NCBI GenBank assembly: GCA_044869805.1
Contig: JBIOXV010000088.1
Location: forward strand, 62,001-126,000
Direction of reading: 5' to 3'
Length of the DNA: 64,000 bases
Origin: CAWDVR01 sp044869805
GTDB lineage: Bacteria; Acidobacteriota; Thermoanaerobaculia; Multivoradales; SZUA-115
Positions 44,353-53,021 of the stretch are shown piece by piece. A program made the translations under genes and the position numbers. Within the stretch, counting starts at the first letter, position 1. Every line of letters starts with the position of its first letter. Under the pieces are notes generated by a model. It did not search any database, was not told the origin of the DNA, and saw nothing but the letters and a program-made list of their open reading frames with translations.

Positions 44353-45681
44353 ATGCTCAAGCCTCCCGCCCTCGACTCCGACCTTCCGCACGGCCCCTGG
44401 TCTTGCCGCGGCTCCGACGTGTGGGAGGTGCTCTCCGCCGCGGAACGCGGCGACGTGGAGGCGCTGCGCGGCCTGCTGCAGCGCGACCCGAACCTCTACC
44501 GCGCGGAGTACTGGTACACGCAGCCCATCCACCTGGCGGTGCGCGAGGGGCACGCCGCGGCAGTGCGCCTGCTGCTCGACGCTGGCGCGGACCCGGCCCC
44601 ATGGTCGCTCGACGGCGAGGACTTGGTGACCATCGCCCGGGATCGCGGCCACCAGGCGGTCGCGGGCTTGCTCGAGCAGGCCCGAGCCCGGCGGGAAACC
44701 GCCCCGGTCGCGGAGAGCGTCACCGACCACCCGATCCATCTGGCGGCGGAGGCTGGCGATCTCGCCCGGCTGTGCGCCCTGCTCGACGCCGAGCCGGGGC
44801 TTCTCGAGCACCGGGACCGGGAGGAGCGAACGCCGCTCTCCCGGGCGGTCGCGGCGTCGGCTCGCGAGGTCGTCGCCCTGTTGCTCGACCGCGGCGCCGA
44901 CCCCAACGCGCCGGAGGGTGCCGCGGCGCCGCGCGGGACATCGCTGCACCGCGCCGCGCGCGCTGGCGACCGCGAGCTGGTCGAGCTGCTGCTGGCGCAC
45001 GGCGCCGACCCCAACAGCTCGATCGACTCCTCGGGCAGCGCCACCTACGCCGCCCGCACGCCCGAGCTGCGCGCGCTGCTGCTCGCGCACGGCGGCACGG
45101 TCGACGCTTACGACCTGATCTGGCTGGGCGAGGACGACGAGGCGGTGCGTCGCGTCGCCGCCGACCCGCGCGCGGCGAACGCCGGCTGCGGCGGAGTGCT
45201 CGCCGTGGCCTGCAAGGAAGGCAAGCGCGAGCTGCTGGAGCGGCTGCTCGCGGCCGGCGCCCGCGTGCCGCCGATGCTGACCGAGTGCCGCTCCTACCTG
45301 CTGAGCGACCCGGACCTGCTGCGCCTGCTGCTCGCCAGCGGCATGGACCCCGACTTGCCCAACTGGCAGCGGGCGACCCCGCTCCACGACCTCTGCGGGC
45401 GGGACAGCCGCGGCCGGCCGCATCCCCATCGCGGCGAGTGCGCGGCCATCCTGCTCGACGCCGGGGCCACGATCTCGGCGCGGGACGATGGCTATCGCTC
45501 GACTCCGCTCGCCTGGGCAGCCCGCAGTGGACTGCCGGACATGGTCGAGCTGCTGCTCGCGCGAGGCGCGCCGCCCCGGCTTCCGGATGACGAGCCCTGG
45601 GCGACGCCGCTCGCCTGGGCGACCCGGCGAGGCCATCGAGAGATCGCCGATCTCCTGCGTGCAGCGGGCGCCACGGCGTGA
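44353..45681 (+). CDS. Ankyrin-repeat protein
   Basis: The product has 442 residues and about 10 ankyrin repeats: WYTQPIHLAVREGHAAAVRLLLDAGADPA, DHPIHLAAEAGDLARL, TSLHRAARAGDRELVELLLAHGADPN, TPLAWAARSGLPDMVELLLARGAPP and others. There is no signal peptide. It begins 50 bp after the ATP-grasp stop on the same strand. I chose ATG 44353 over an earlier one because the repeats then follow normally. It could scaffold the ATP-grasp cluster or be independent; the sequence does not tell. Confidence 0.9.
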   Translation: MLKPPALDSDLPHGPWSCRGSDVWEVLSAAERGDVEALRGLLQRDPNLYRAEYWYTQPIHLAVREGHAAAVRLLLDAGADPAPWSLDGEDLVTIARDRGHQAVAGLLEQARARRETAPVAESVTDHPIHLAAEAGDLARLCALLDAEPGLLEHRDREERTPLSRAVAASAREVVALLLDRGADPNAPEGAAAPRGTSLHRAARAGDRELVELLLAHGADPNSSIDSSGSATYAARTPELRALLLAHGGTVDAYDLIWLGEDDEAVRRVAADPRAANAGCGGVLAVACKEGKRELLERLLAAGARVPPMLTECRSYLLSDPDLLRLLLASGMDPDLPNWQRATPLHDLCGRDSRGRPHPHRGECAAILLDAGATISARDDGYRSTPLAWAARSGLPDMVELLLARGAPPRLPDDEPWATPLAWATRRGHREIADLLRAAGATA

Positions 45682-45709
45682 GCGCGGGAGCTGAGCGGAG
45701 GACAGGTTG

Positions 45710-46027
45710 ATGCTGGCGCAACTGCTCCGGGTGTTGGCTCCCCTGCTGGCCATCTTCATCGTCCGCACGGATCGACGGCTCGTCCGTGCCGTCGAGGGCA
45801 CCAGCCCCGACCGGCCGGTGCTGCTCCCGCCCCTCGACCCGCTCTCGAGGTGGCGCCTCCAGCGTCTCCAGTCCGTGGGCGCCATCGTCGAGGCCCCGAA
45901 GGGCCGCTTCTTCCTCGAACCCGAAGGCTGGCAGCGCTATCGCGCTCGCCGGCGCAAGAGGGTGGCCATCGTGCTGGTTGGAGTGGCTCTCGTCGTTCTT
46001 GGCCTCTGGGCAGCCAGCCCTGACTGA
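45710..46027 (+). CDS. Small membrane protein of unknown function
   Basis: The product has 105 residues. It has an N-terminal hydrophobic segment (LAQLLRVLAPLLAIFIV), a basic middle with RWRLQRLQSVGAIVEAPKGRFFLEPEGWQRYRARR and a C-terminal membrane helix. GGAGG lies upstream. It starts 28 bp after the ankyrin gene. I recognise no family. Confidence 0.65.
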   Translation: MLAQLLRVLAPLLAIFIVRTDRRLVRAVEGTSPDRPVLLPPLDPLSRWRLQRLQSVGAIVEAPKGRFFLEPEGWQRYRARRRKRVAIVLVGVALVVLGLWAASPD

Positions 46028-46087
46028 GAGCCTGAGCCGGAGCGCAGAGCAGCCCATCGCGCACCATCGGAGACCGGTGAGGAGCCC

Positions 46088-46891
46088 ATGAGCGATCCCG
46101 AGCTGCAAGCCCAGATCGACGCCGCCACCGCCTACGAGGAGCTCTTCGTGCCGGCGCTGTTCCGGCAGTGGGCTCCTCGCGTGGCCTCCGCCGCCGAGAT
46201 CCAACCCGGGCAGCGGGTGCTGGATGTCGCTTGCGGCACCGGGGTGCTCGCCAGGGAGGCCGCCTCGCGCGCCGCCCCCGGTGGCTTCGTCGCCGGCGTG
46301 GACCGCAACCCCGGAATGCTGGCGGTGGCGGCGCGCCTTGCGCCCGGCATCGAGTGGCGCAGGGGAACCGCAGAGTCTCTGCCCTATCCAGAGCGGTCCT
46401 TCGACGCTGTCGTGAGCCAGTTCGGGCTGATGTTCTTCACCAATCGGCGCCAGGCGCTGCGCGAGATGCTGCGGGTCCTACCCTCAGGAGGGCGCGTCGC
46501 CGTGGCTGTCTGGGGCGCACTCGAAGACGCGCCCGCCTTCGCGGCTGAGCTCGAGCTGGTCCGCCGCCTCGCCGGGGAGGCTGCGGCCGAGCCCCTGCGG
46601 ATGCCTTTCGTGCTCGGGGATCCCGACGAGTTGGCCGCTCTGGCCGTGGCCGCCGGCGTGGCGACGCCCGCGGTCGCTACCCAGCGCGGCGTCGCGAGGT
46701 TTCCCAGCATCCGGCGGATGGTCGAGGCGGACCTCAGAGGCTGGCTGCCACTGATGGGGGTTCATCTGGCCGAGGACCAGATCCAGCGCATCCTGGAGGA
46801 GGCCGAGCAGGCGCTCGGCGCCTATGCCACGCCCGACGGCACCACGGCGTTCGAAGTGCCGGCGCACGTCCTCACCGGGACCAAGCTCTAG
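46088..46891 (+). CDS. SAM-dependent methyltransferase
   Basis: The product has 267 residues. The methyltransferase core is plain: VLDVACGTGVLAREAASRA (motif I), GVDRNPGML, GTAESLPYPERSFDAVVSQFGLMFF (motif IV region) and EMLRVLPSGGRVAVAVWGA. This is the class I type related to UbiE/COQ5 and Methyltransf_11. The C-terminal 100 residues are helical and probably set the substrate, which I cannot name. The gene follows the small membrane protein by 60 bp. Confidence 0.9.
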   Translation: MSDPELQAQIDAATAYEELFVPALFRQWAPRVASAAEIQPGQRVLDVACGTGVLAREAASRAAPGGFVAGVDRNPGMLAVAARLAPGIEWRRGTAESLPYPERSFDAVVSQFGLMFFTNRRQALREMLRVLPSGGRVAVAVWGALEDAPAFAAELELVRRLAGEAAAEPLRMPFVLGDPDELAALAVAAGVATPAVATQRGVARFPSIRRMVEADLRGWLPLMGVHLAEDQIQRILEEAEQALGAYATPDGTTAFEVPAHVLTGTKL

Positions 46892-46925
46892 TGCAGGGTC
46901 CCCTAGCGCAGAGCCAAGTACACCG

Positions 46926-47621
46926 TCACACCCCGGGGTAGCGGTCGAAGTAGATGAGGATGAAGGCCACGGTGTTCGAGACGCCGTGGGCGACGATGGG
47001 CACAGTCAGGTTGCGGCCCGAGCCCAGGTACAGCAACCCCAAGAGCAGCCCGGCGAAGCCCTCCTGCAGCATGCCGGTCAACGCCTGCGCCTCGTGCGCC
47101 CAGCCGAAGTACGCGCTGACCAGGACCAGGCTCGCGAGCCAGGCGCCGGGCGTTCCCCGGCCCAGGCCGGCGACGCGGTTCATCAGGTAGCCGCGGTACA
47201 CCAGCTCCTCGCCGAAGGCCGCCAGCAACCAGCTCGCCGCGATCATGGCGAGCACCAGGCCGAGGTTGCCCACCAGCGGCCGGAAGTCCGAGAGGTCCGG
47301 GGGCTTGCCGGCGAGCCGCGACAGCAAGGGCACGCTGACGAAGGTCGAGAAGATCTCCATTGCGATCCCGGCCAGGGTGCCGAGCGCCAGCGCCCGCGGC
47401 CAGCTCGGCGGCCGGGAGAACCCCACGTCCCTCCAACGCAGGCCACGCAGCCGGAGCGAGGCCCAGCCCAGGGCCAGTAGAAACGGCGTCTTGCTCAAGG
47501 GCACCAGGCCGTAGAGATCCGCGACGGCCAGGGCCACGACGAGGGCCAGCTCGCAGAGCGCCAGGGACCGGCTCTCGCGCCAGCGCGAGCCGGGGGATGC
47601 GATGTCTTCGGCGGTCGGCAA
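46926..47621 (-). CDS. CPBP-family intramembrane metalloprotease
   Basis: The product has 231 residues and about eight hydrophobic segments. The three CPBP (Abi/Rce1-type) motifs are present: FGEELVYRGYLMNRV (EExxxR), YFGWAHEAQ and HGVSNTVAF (HxxxN). These are zinc-less or metal-using glutamyl proteases of the membrane. The gene is convergent with the methyltransferase, 34 bp apart, and divergent from the next exported protein. Substrate unknown. Confidence 0.9.
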   Translation of the reverse strand: MPTAEDIASPGSRWRESRSLALCELALVVALAVADLYGLVPLSKTPFLLALGWASLRLRGLRWRDVGFSRPPSWPRALALGTLAGIAMEIFSTFVSVPLLSRLAGKPPDLSDFRPLVGNLGLVLAMIAASWLLAAFGEELVYRGYLMNRVAGLGRGTPGAWLASLVLVSAYFGWAHEAQALTGMLQEGFAGLLLGLLYLGSGRNLTVPIVAHGVSNTVAFILIYFDRYPGV

Positions 47622-47741
47622 GGGACTCTCCTTTCGTGGCGGCGGTCGGGCCCGGGCGGCTCGCCTCGATGAACAAACGCAAAATCGTGGCGCGAGGTTT
47701 GCTCGACAGGCGCCTGGGGGGACCAGGAAGGGAGAGGGCTC

Positions 47742-48305
47742 ATGAATACGCGAAAGTCCAACGTCGGACTCGCTGCCCGCCTCGCCGTCGCAATTGCCCT
47801 GGCGCTATCGGCCGCAGCGGCGGTGCCTACCCACGGCGAGGAGTTTCTCGCCACGCTGATCGACATGGACACCGGGGGCAGCACCTCGGTCGTGATCCGC
47901 GTCGACCAGTACTCGACTGACGCCGAGGTGGCAAAGCTCAAGCAGATCCTCGGCGAGAAGGGCCAGGACGGCTTGCGCGACTCGCTGTGGGAGCTCGAGA
48001 AGGGCCACATCCGGGTCGGCGCCGGCCTCGGCTACCCGATCGCCGTGGCCCGCCAGCGCGTGACCGAGAACGGGCGCGTGGTCCGCTTGGGGATCGTCCG
48101 GCCGCTCTCGTTCCGCGAGCTGATCTCCGGCGCGCGCAGCACCGACTACCCGTTCACCCGCATCGAGCTCGAGCTCGACAAGGAAGGCAAGGGCGAAGGG
48201 GAGATGATCGCGGCGGCCAAGGTGTCGATCGACGACGACGGCACGATCGAGATCGAAAGCTATGCCGCCCGGCCGCTCAGGCTGCTCAACGTGCGCAGGG
48301 AGTGA
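47742..48305 (+). CDS. Small exported conserved protein
   Basis: The product has 187 residues, with GGGAGAGG before the ATG and a signal peptide (LAVAIALALSAAAAVPTHG). The mature part has YSTDAEVAKLKQILGEKGQDGL, GYPIAVARQRVTENGRVVRLG and an acidic DKEGKGEGEMIAAAKVSIDDDG. I recall similar exported proteins in acidobacteria but cannot give a function. Transcription is rightward into a 280-bp gap with a promoter-like site. Confidence 0.7.
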   Translation: MNTRKSNVGLAARLAVAIALALSAAAAVPTHGEEFLATLIDMDTGGSTSVVIRVDQYSTDAEVAKLKQILGEKGQDGLRDSLWELEKGHIRVGAGLGYPIAVARQRVTENGRVVRLGIVRPLSFRELISGARSTDYPFTRIELELDKEGKGEGEMIAAAKVSIDDDGTIEIESYAARPLRLLNVRRE

Positions 48306-48431
48306 GGGCGCCTCGACCAGCCGGTCAGTTCCCGATCCCCGCTGGCCTGCGGCTGGAAGCGCGCCTTCTGCGGGAGCTGGAGCCGCCGTGCCAGTGTGTC
48401 GGCGGCAGCCGATATGTTTCTATCCCATATG

Positions 48432-48479
48432 TTGACTTAGCCTATTTCCCCTGTAGGATGCCTCCAACTACTGGCATCC
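48432..48479 (+). promoter_or_regulatory. Sigma70-like promoter with start-site hairpin
   Basis: TTGACT (48432-48437), a 16-nt gap and TAGGAT (48454-48459) lie in an AT-rich pocket about 120 bp before the Cys-rich protein's start. GGATGCC (48456) and GGCATCC (48473) form an inverted repeat over the presumed start. ATATGTT occurs twice just upstream (48412, 48427). Confidence 0.45.
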
Positions 48480-48584
48480 GAAATGACCACTGTGAGAATC
48501 GGCTGGTTCCATCGCAACGATCGGCGCGGGCGTCGAGACTTCGACCTCGACGGCCGCGCCGCTAACCGCAGAAGGGAGATCTCT

Positions 48585-48980
48585 GTGGAACTGAGAAGAG
48601 TGGTGCTCCGCCTCGGCATCGCCGCCCTGCTGGTCGTCCTCGCCTCCCCGCTCGTCGCCGAACCGGCTGCCGCCGGCGCGGCCCCAGCGCCAGCCTGTGG
48701 GGCTCCGTCGGCCTGCTCTACCGGCTCGCTCTTCGAGTCCGCAGCCGCGGCACGGGAGTGCCGGGATACCGCGTCGCCGGGCGCCTCCGGCAACCTGATC
48801 GGTACTCCCGCGGCGACCTTGCTCTCGTGCTCCGGCGACGATTGCGGCTGCTACGAAAATAATTGCGCTGAGGAGTGTGAGGGCCAGCCCCCGCAGTGTT
48901 TCACCGCCTGCAGCCAGGGCCAGGTCCGCTGCGCAGTCTGCTGCTGTTGCGACCTCTGTCCGCCCTATTGCGGAGTCTAG
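48585..48980 (+). CDS. Small exported cysteine-rich protein
   Basis: The product has 131 residues. The start is GTG 48585, because AAGGGAG lies just upstream and VELRRVVLRLGIAALLVVLA then begins the signal peptide. The mature part has 17 Cys, clustered as LLSCSGDDCGCYENNCAEEC and QVRCAVCCCCDLCPPYCGV. There is no metal-binding family I recognise. Disulfide-rich or metal-rich folding outside the cell is likely. It recalls the Cys-rich protein at 57832-58182 in size and design. The upstream reading from 48483 has a different, basic start. Confidence 0.7.
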   Translation: MELRRVVLRLGIAALLVVLASPLVAEPAAAGAAPAPACGAPSACSTGSLFESAAAARECRDTASPGASGNLIGTPAATLLSCSGDDCGCYENNCAEECEGQPPQCFTACSQGQVRCAVCCCCDLCPPYCGV

Positions 48981-49053
48981 CCGCAGCGCTGCAAGAGTCC
49001 AGTTGCGCCGGACGGCTCCTACCAAGGAGCTGATCCGGCGCGCACTCGGCCCC

Positions 49054-52000
49054 CTACTTCGCGTCCCCGCTGAGCTCGAAGGCCGCCCAGTGGAAGGGAT
49101 GCGCCGAGGCGCCGTCGCCCGCCAGCAGGGCGCGTTGCGCTTCGGCGAGCGCCAGGTCGCGGGGCTGGCCGGCCGCCCAGGCACCGTAGAAACGGCGCAT
49201 CAGCTCGGCGGTGGAGCGGTCCGAGACCTGCCACAGTGAGGCGAGCACCGAGCGCGCACCCGCGTACTGGAAGGCGCGGGAGAGGCCGACCAGGCCCTCG
49301 CCCGCGCCTTCGCCTCCGAGGCCGGTCTCGCACGCCGACAGGGTGACCAGGTCGGTGTCGAGCCGCACCTGGTCGAAGACCTCCCAGGCCTGCAGCAGGC
49401 CGTTGTCCTCGTCCCCGCCCTCGCCGGCCGGCGCGGCGAGGGCGACCCCCGAGTCGAGTGGTGAGCCGTGATCGAGCAGCGCATGGCTGGCGAAGTGCAC
49501 GAAGCCGGCCCGGCCTGGCAGCTCTTTGACCCGCCGCTCGCGCGCCTCGGTGCCGGCGAAGACCGTGAGATCGCCTGAAAAAAGTGCCGCGAGGCCCTCT
49601 GCCTCGGCACGCGGGCCCATCAGCCGGGGCAGCCCGGCACGGTAGCGCGCCAGGGCCCCGCCTTCTCCGCCTCCGGTCACGCCGGGGGGCGGGAACGATG
49701 GCGCCACGAAGGCGAATCCAGGGCCGCGCCGGCCCGCTTCGTGCCGCGACCGCCGGAGCTCGGCGTGGAGGCTCGCGGAGAGCGAGTAGAGCAGCGGCTT
49801 GTGCTCGACCAGGTAACACGGCTCGTCATCTCTCTGCCGGCCCCCAGCTCCTTCGCTTCTCACAGGACCACAGTCGAGCGCGTTCTCCTCGGGCAGCCGA
49901 AGCGCCGCGAAAGGCAGCAGGTGCAGCGGCCCGTCCGGGGAGAGCAGCAGCCGCTCGGCGCGGGCGACGGCCGCCTCCGCCGGAGCGAGCAGCAGGTCGT
50001 AGAGCCTGCGGCCCTGCGCCACCAGCGCCGCGGTGTCCTCCGGCTTCTCCTGGCCGCGCAGGATCAAGCTGCGGAAGATCGTCACCTCCCGCGCCACCTG
50101 CCCGCGATCGGCGGCAAGCCGGTGCACCGAGAGCCCGGAGGCTGGCGGCGGCTCGTCCGCCTCCGAGGAGACGGCGAACAGGAAGACCTGCTCCGGCCCC
50201 ACGCTGTACGCGAGCCACAGGGTCCCGGCTTCGAGCTGGCGGCGCAATGCCGCCAGCTCCGGCGTGGCGGGGTAGCGCAGGGCGGCGTAGCGCGGTGAGC
50301 TCGCCACCAACCGCTGCCGGAAGGCGGAGCGCCGGCTGCGCAGCGCCGCCAGCTCGGCCAGCAGAGTCTCGCGCCGCTCCCCGGGATAAGCGGAGTCGGT
50401 CTGCGCCAGCTCCTTCTGAGCGCGGTCGTAGGTGCGGTCCAGGTCCCGCTCCTCGGCGCCGAGCGCGGGCGGCAGGTCCGTCCTCCAACCCAGATCGCGC
50501 GCCACGAGCTGTGCCAAAAGGCCCCTCCCTCGCGAGCGCTCGAGCACCTCCAGCGCCGCGGCCGGCCGGCCGCGCTCCAGCTCGAGGGCCAGCAGCCGCT
50601 GGTACAGAGGCGCGTACTCGAGCTCGAAGCTGGCGCGGCCCGCGGCGTCGCCTCCCAGGCGGCTGACCTGGGCCTCGAGCGCCTCGATGGCCACCCGGTA
50701 CGCCTCGACCGCGGCCACGGTCCGCCCGCCGCGCCAGTGGTGGTCGCCCAGCCCTCCCCAGGCCTGGGCGAGCTGGAAGGAGTCGGGCGCCAGCCGGGAG
50801 AAGAGCCCGATCGCCTCCTCGATGCATTCCTCTGCCCGCTCGCCGTGGCCGGCGCGGCTCGCGATCTCGCCGTAGGTCTCGAGCCCGATGGCCAGGCGCA
50901 GAGAGCCGGGGATATCCGCTCGCTTCAGGCGCACGGATTCCTCGATGCGCTCGAGCGCCAGAGCGAGGTCGCCGCGCTCGGCCGCGATCTCCGCCAGGGT
51001 CTGCAGGCTCGAGGCGACCTCCTGCGTCGCTTCTGGCGCGGGTCCTGACGCGGTCGTCGAGATTGCGAGCACGCGGCCGGCGGCCGCCTCCCCCTCGTCA
51101 GGCCGCTGGCGCCGAAAGAGCACCCAGGCCAGGGCGGAGAGGCTGCGCGCTTCGGCCGTCGAGCCCGGGGCCAGCTCCTGGCGGATGGCGAGGGAGCGCC
51201 GGAGCAGGGTCTCGGCCTCGCGGTAGTCGGCACGGTCGCGGGCCACCTTGCCGAGGTTCTCGTAGATCATCGCCACCGCCAGGCTCTCCGGCGCCAGCAT
51301 CTCGTAGCGGACCAGCGCCTCCTGCAGCAGCCGTTCGGCGACCGCGAGCTCGCCGCGGTCCAGGGCCACCAGAGCCAGGTTGACGAGGTTGCGGGCGGCG
51401 TTCTCACCCTCGGGCTCGAGCGCCGCGAACAGGGGCCTCGCCTCGGTGAAGCGCTGCTCGGCGATCTCCAGCTCGCCCACCTCGCGCGCCAGCAGGCCGA
51501 GGTTGGAGAGCACGCCGGCGAGCTCGAGGCTCCCGGGAAGTTGCCGGGCCATCAACGCCCGCGCCTGCTCGTAGGCGCCCTCGGCCGCTGGATAGTCGTG
51601 CCGCGTATAGGCGTTGATCCCCAGGTTGACCAGCGTCCAGGCTAGATCCAGGCTCTCGGGCGCGAGCCTCTCGCGCAGGGCGCGGGCCTTCTCCAGGGCC
51701 TGGTCGGAGGCCGCGAGATCGCCCCGCCGCTGCTCGAGCTGTCCCAGCCCGTGCCAGCTCGCCGCCTCCGCCAGGCTGCCAGGCGCCGCCTTCCGGCGGA
51801 GCTCGAGCCCCTCGTTCAAGGCTCGCGCCGCGGGCTCGAACTTCTCCTGCGCCAGGAGCGTCAGCCCCAAGCGGTGCCGCACCAGGGCCAGCCATCTCGG
51901 CTCCCCCATCTCCGCCACCGCCTCGCTCGCCGCGGCGAAGGCCGCGTCGGCGTCCGGCCAGCGGCGGTCGATGTAGGCCCTGCGGGCCTCGGCCAGCGCG

Positions 52001-52431
52001 CGGCAGGCGCGCTCCGCCGGCGAGCCCCCGCCGCCGGGGGCCACCTCGAGGGACCAGTCTCCCGGCGGCAGCACCAGCGCGGTTTCCTGTCCCTGGCGCA
52101 GGATCGAGAGGCGGACCGGCCCGCGCGGCGCCTGCTCGATCTCGACCTCGGCCAGGTCCAGGCAGGAGCGGATCGGGCCGGCGGCCTCCCCTGCGCCTGG
52201 GCCGGGTCTCCGTGAGAAAGAGAGCAGGCGATCCCCGGCCAGCACGCCGGCGCGCGCCGCCGCGCCGCCCGGCCAGACGGCGACGACCTCGATTCCGGCC
52301 GCCGTTCCCTGGCTCCCGGGCTGCGGTGCTCCGCAGGCGGCCAGCACCAGAGCGGTCAGAATCAACCCCGCGGTCGAACAGCCGGCCACTGCTGGCGTCG
52401 GCTGGCTGGCTCGCGTCGGCGCCGGATTCAC
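49054..52431 (-). CDS. Lipoprotein CHAT protease with PDZ and TPR domains
   Basis: The product has 1,125 residues. GTG 52431 starts a lipoprotein signal (LILTALVLAAC, Cys 33). A PDZ-like domain follows (GGAAARAGVLAGDRLLSF, about 45-120). About ten TPRs cover about 130-570 (LVNLGINAYTRHDYPAAEGAYEQA and similar). The C-terminal CHAT domain has the caspase-type dyad H983 (HFASHALLDHG) and C1034 (VTLSACETGLGG), GARSVLASLWQVSD and a closing HPFHWAAFEL. It begins 4 nt after a small membrane protein gene, so the two form an operon. The predicted place is the outer face of a membrane, unlike known cytoplasmic CHAT effectors. Its trigger is unknown. Confidence 0.9.
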   Translation of the reverse strand: MNPAPTRASQPTPAVAGCSTAGLILTALVLAACGAPQPGSQGTAAGIEVVAVWPGGAAARAGVLAGDRLLSFSRRPGPGAGEAAGPIRSCLDLAEVEIEQAPRGPVRLSILRQGQETALVLPPGDWSLEVAPGGGGSPAERACRALAEARRAYIDRRWPDADAAFAAASEAVAEMGEPRWLALVRHRLGLTLLAQEKFEPAARALNEGLELRRKAAPGSLAEAASWHGLGQLEQRRGDLAASDQALEKARALRERLAPESLDLAWTLVNLGINAYTRHDYPAAEGAYEQARALMARQLPGSLELAGVLSNLGLLAREVGELEIAEQRFTEARPLFAALEPEGENAARNLVNLALVALDRGELAVAERLLQEALVRYEMLAPESLAVAMIYENLGKVARDRADYREAETLLRRSLAIRQELAPGSTAEARSLSALAWVLFRRQRPDEGEAAAGRVLAISTTASGPAPEATQEVASSLQTLAEIAAERGDLALALERIEESVRLKRADIPGSLRLAIGLETYGEIASRAGHGERAEECIEEAIGLFSRLAPDSFQLAQAWGGLGDHHWRGGRTVAAVEAYRVAIEALEAQVSRLGGDAAGRASFELEYAPLYQRLLALELERGRPAAALEVLERSRGRGLLAQLVARDLGWRTDLPPALGAEERDLDRTYDRAQKELAQTDSAYPGERRETLLAELAALRSRRSAFRQRLVASSPRYAALRYPATPELAALRRQLEAGTLWLAYSVGPEQVFLFAVSSEADEPPPASGLSVHRLAADRGQVAREVTIFRSLILRGQEKPEDTAALVAQGRRLYDLLLAPAEAAVARAERLLLSPDGPLHLLPFAALRLPEENALDCGPVRSEGAGGRQRDDEPCYLVEHKPLLYSLSASLHAELRRSRHEAGRRGPGFAFVAPSFPPPGVTGGGEGGALARYRAGLPRLMGPRAEAEGLAALFSGDLTVFAGTEARERRVKELPGRAGFVHFASHALLDHGSPLDSGVALAAPAGEGGDEDNGLLQAWEVFDQVRLDTDLVTLSACETGLGGEGAGEGLVGLSRAFQYAGARSVLASLWQVSDRSTAELMRRFYGAWAAGQPRDLALAEAQRALLAGDGASAHPFHWAAFELSGDAK

Positions 52432-52435
52432 CGCG

Positions 52436-52903
52436 CTACCCGCTCCAGCGCGAACGCAGGTCGCCGGCCGGGGCCTCGACGGGCGCCGCCGTCTTCTCGA
52501 ACCACTCCCTCGCAGGCGAGTAATAGGACAATGCCAGCGCGGCGCCCCAGAGGATGCCGGCGCAGTCGTCGAGCATCGACACCCAGCCGCTCTCGATCGT
52601 CGGGCCGAAGAACGGGAGGAGGATCTCACCGAGCACCGTGGAGACGAGCGCGAGCGGCCGGGAGAAGCGCCAGAAAAGGAGGAGCCCCACGACCGAGACC
52701 AGGCCGGCGAGAAGCAAGGGGAGGCTGAGCGTCAACAGGGCGAGGTCCCGCGCCGTGAGCTCCAGATCCTCCTGCGCCCGCAGGTGCTCCGCCAGCGGAG
52801 CCGGCAGCGACGACCGAGTGGCGAAGTCGAGTACCGCGCCCAGGGCGACCGCGGCTACCGAGGCCACCACCAGCGCTCGAAACCCTCTCTTCGAGATGCT
52901 CAT
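52436..52903 (-). CDS. Small membrane protein in an operon with the lipoprotein CHAT
   Basis: The product has 155 residues and about four hydrophobic segments (ALVVASVAAVALGAVLDF, LLTLSLPLLLAGLVSVVGLLLFW, STVLGEILLPFFGP, CAGILWGAALALSYYS). The ATG at 52903 has GAGGAG just upstream; the longer frame to 53023 looks non-coding. The stop is 4 nt before the CHAT start. It could anchor or regulate the protease. No family recognised. Confidence 0.75.
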   Translation of the reverse strand: MSISKRGFRALVVASVAAVALGAVLDFATRSSLPAPLAEHLRAQEDLELTARDLALLTLSLPLLLAGLVSVVGLLLFWRFSRPLALVSTVLGEILLPFFGPTIESGWVSMLDDCAGILWGAALALSYYSPAREWFEKTAAPVEAPAGDLRSRWSG

Positions 52904-53021
52904 CACTCCTCCTCGGGGATGGGGCTGATTGTAAGTTGGATCGCCTTCGGGGACCTGCCTTGCCGCGGCAGCGATAGAGTCCGCGCGCACCCCGCCCTCT
53001 GCGACCTTCCTGGAGATTTCC

